From: Bacteroides caecimuris
GTDB lineage: Bacteria > Bacteroidota > Bacteroidia > Bacteroidales > Bacteroidaceae
Direction: 5' to 3'
DNA length: 64,000 nt
Assembly: GCF_001688725.2 (NCBI RefSeq)
Contig: NZ_CP015401.2
Coordinates: 496,001-560,000 of the forward strand
Under the pieces are notes generated by a model, which worked only from the letters and a program-made list of their open reading frames with translations, searched no databases and had not been told where the DNA came from. A program made the position numbers and the translations under genes. Positions 63,068 to 64,000 of this stretch are shown here, piece after piece (positions within the stretch are counted from its first letter, which is position 1; each line of letters opens with the position of its first letter).

Positions 63068-64000
63068 TTACTCTAATACGATAGGTTTGTATTTCGGAAC
63101 TAATGCCTTCATGATAACCCAACCCAACAGATAAGCTACTGCACATACGCAGAAGATAACGAAATATCCGGCTGGTTTACCTTCGAATCCCATGAATGTC
63201 ATGGCTGGGTGTACGAATTGTGCTCCTTGTTCGAGTAACTCTTTCGTCATTTCCACCTCTTTGCCGTCGATCATCGTTGTTCCGGAAGCATATACGAACA
63301 AGTTACCTGCCACTTTCTGAAGAATCATAGAGCCTACGCCTCCTGCCATACCACCTATACCGGTGATACTTGCAATAGCTGTTCTTGGGAACATATCGCC
63401 TACGGTAGAGAATATATTGGCCGACCAGGATTGATGAGCAGCTCCACCAATACCGATTAAGATAACTGGGAACCATGGAGAAACAGTACCTAACGGTTGT
63501 GCTAACAGTACAACCAGCGGGAAGAAGGCGAAGATTAGCATCGCTTTCATACGGGCTGCATACGGATTCATACCTGTTCTGTTGATGAAGATAGTAGGTA
63601 GTTTACCACCATAGATAGATAACATAGTCACTGCATAAAGCGTAAAGATCAACGCCATACCCAGCGGGTCGGAGGTTTTGATACCGAATTGTGTATTCAG
63701 ATAAGACGGAGTCCAGAAAAGGAAGAACCACCATACGCCGTCAGTCATGAACTTACCGAAGACGAAGGCCCATGTTTGTTTGTAGCTGAAACATTGCCAG
63801 AACTTCATTCTCTTTTCATCTTTCTCGTCTGTCATTGGAGCACTGCCTGCTTCGCGATTATCTTGCTCGATGTAATCAAGCTCTGCCTGATTGACATGTT
63901 TGCTTTTCGACGGGGCATCGTACATAAATATCCAGAAGCCCATCCAAATAAAGCCAAGTCCACCAATTACGATAAATGCCATTTCCCAACCGAACATTTT
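63068..64000 (-). CDS. MFS transporter (hexuronate/ACS family-like), N-terminal part outside window
   Basis: The frame is open to base 64000; the Met at 63997 is internal. The 311 residues seen cover the end of the N-terminal half and the complete C-terminal half of a major facilitator, with about eight membrane segments. A charged cytoplasmic loop (YIEQDNREAGSAPMTDEKDEKRM) follows GFWIFMYDAPSKSKH. The FGKFMTDGVWWFFLFWTPSYL segment is typical of the anion:cation symporter family (ExuT, galactarate and related carriers). The substrate cannot be decided; a sugar acid is the best guess. Confidence 0.85.
   Translation of the reverse strand, partial: KMFGWEMAFIVIGGLGFIWMGFWIFMYDAPSKSKHVNQAELDYIEQDNREAGSAPMTDEKDEKRMKFWQCFSYKQTWAFVFGKFMTDGVWWFFLFWTPSYLNTQFGIKTSDPLGMALIFTLYAVTMLSIYGGKLPTIFINRTGMNPYAARMKAMLIFAFFPLVVLLAQPLGTVSPWFPVILIGIGGAAHQSWSANIFSTVGDMFPRTAIASITGIGGMAGGVGSMILQKVAGNLFVYASGTTMIDGKEVEMTKELLEQGAQFVHPAMTFMGFEGKPAGYFVIFCVCAVAYLLGWVIMKALVPKYKPIVLE

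Overview
This 64-kb window is chromosomal DNA from a Bacteroides species, most likely close to B. thetaiotaomicron, B. ovatus or B. xylanisolvens. The evidence is the gene content (an 11-subunit-type nuo operon with fused nuoCD and no nuoEFG, a MurF-alanine racemase fusion, NigD-like lipoprotein, DUF5683, GSCFA, DUF349 and DUF1573 proteins), the repeated TAnnTTTG promoter -7 boxes with TTTG at -33, and A-rich gene starts without strong Shine-Dalgarno sites. Species assignment is inference. Most of the window is ordinary housekeeping DNA.

Layout. 1-2.5 kb: a cut-off exported protein, a repeat-bearing gap, an M23 peptidase and a MerR-type regulator. 2.5-8.7 kb (minus): parA-parB-DUF5683-mltD-rsh, joining chromosome partitioning, wall turnover and (p)ppGpp metabolism. 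9.1-12 kb (plus): surE, lpxB, NigD-like lipoprotein. 12.1-15.5 kb (minus): rsfS-ftsH-cdsA. tRNA-Gln(CUG) at 15.75 kb is followed by a 1.1-kb repeat-rich gap. 16.9-21.1 kb (minus): DUF349 protein, then ksgA-mgtE. 21.2-23.8 kb (plus): flippase-like protein and pepD. 23.8-25.5 kb: a gap that holds two 30-codon ORFs with their own promoter and terminator, a dispersed repeat, and an array of five palindromes. 25.5-33.6 kb (plus): a giant alpha-2-macroglobulin-like protein, DUF1573 protein, meaB. 33.6-37.9 kb: EamA transporter (minus), an AAA ATPase/DUF4435 pair resembling PARIS, and an MscS channel. 38.3-48.4 kb (minus): nuoA-B-CD-H-I-J-K-L-M-N. 48.5-54.3 kb (minus): a small lipoprotein, then dxs-trkA-trkH. 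54.4-62.7 kb (plus): GSCFA, murF-alr, tatA-tatC, and a Dna2-like helicase-nuclease. 63-64 kb (minus): the end of an MFS transporter.

Most notable. (1) Two tandem 30-codon ORFs (24049-24284), both carrying Arg-Lys-Ile and Trp-Gly-Tyr, sit between a Bacteroides-type promoter and a strong terminator; they may be a small-peptide operon. (2) Five 17-19-bp palindromes at a 22-23-bp period are nested in a 152-bp inverted repeat (25029-25180); a second array with a 22-bp unit lies at 49271-49358. (3) The AAA/DUF4435 pair has intact Walker and Toprim-like residues. (4) The macroglobulin carries a stretch resembling the SusC/TonB-receptor plug start. (5) At least three dispersed repeat families occur in the gaps, one of them beside two promoters, and small repeats have entered the coding sequences of murF, nuoL and the helicase gene. 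All family assignments come from reading motifs; no database search was run.
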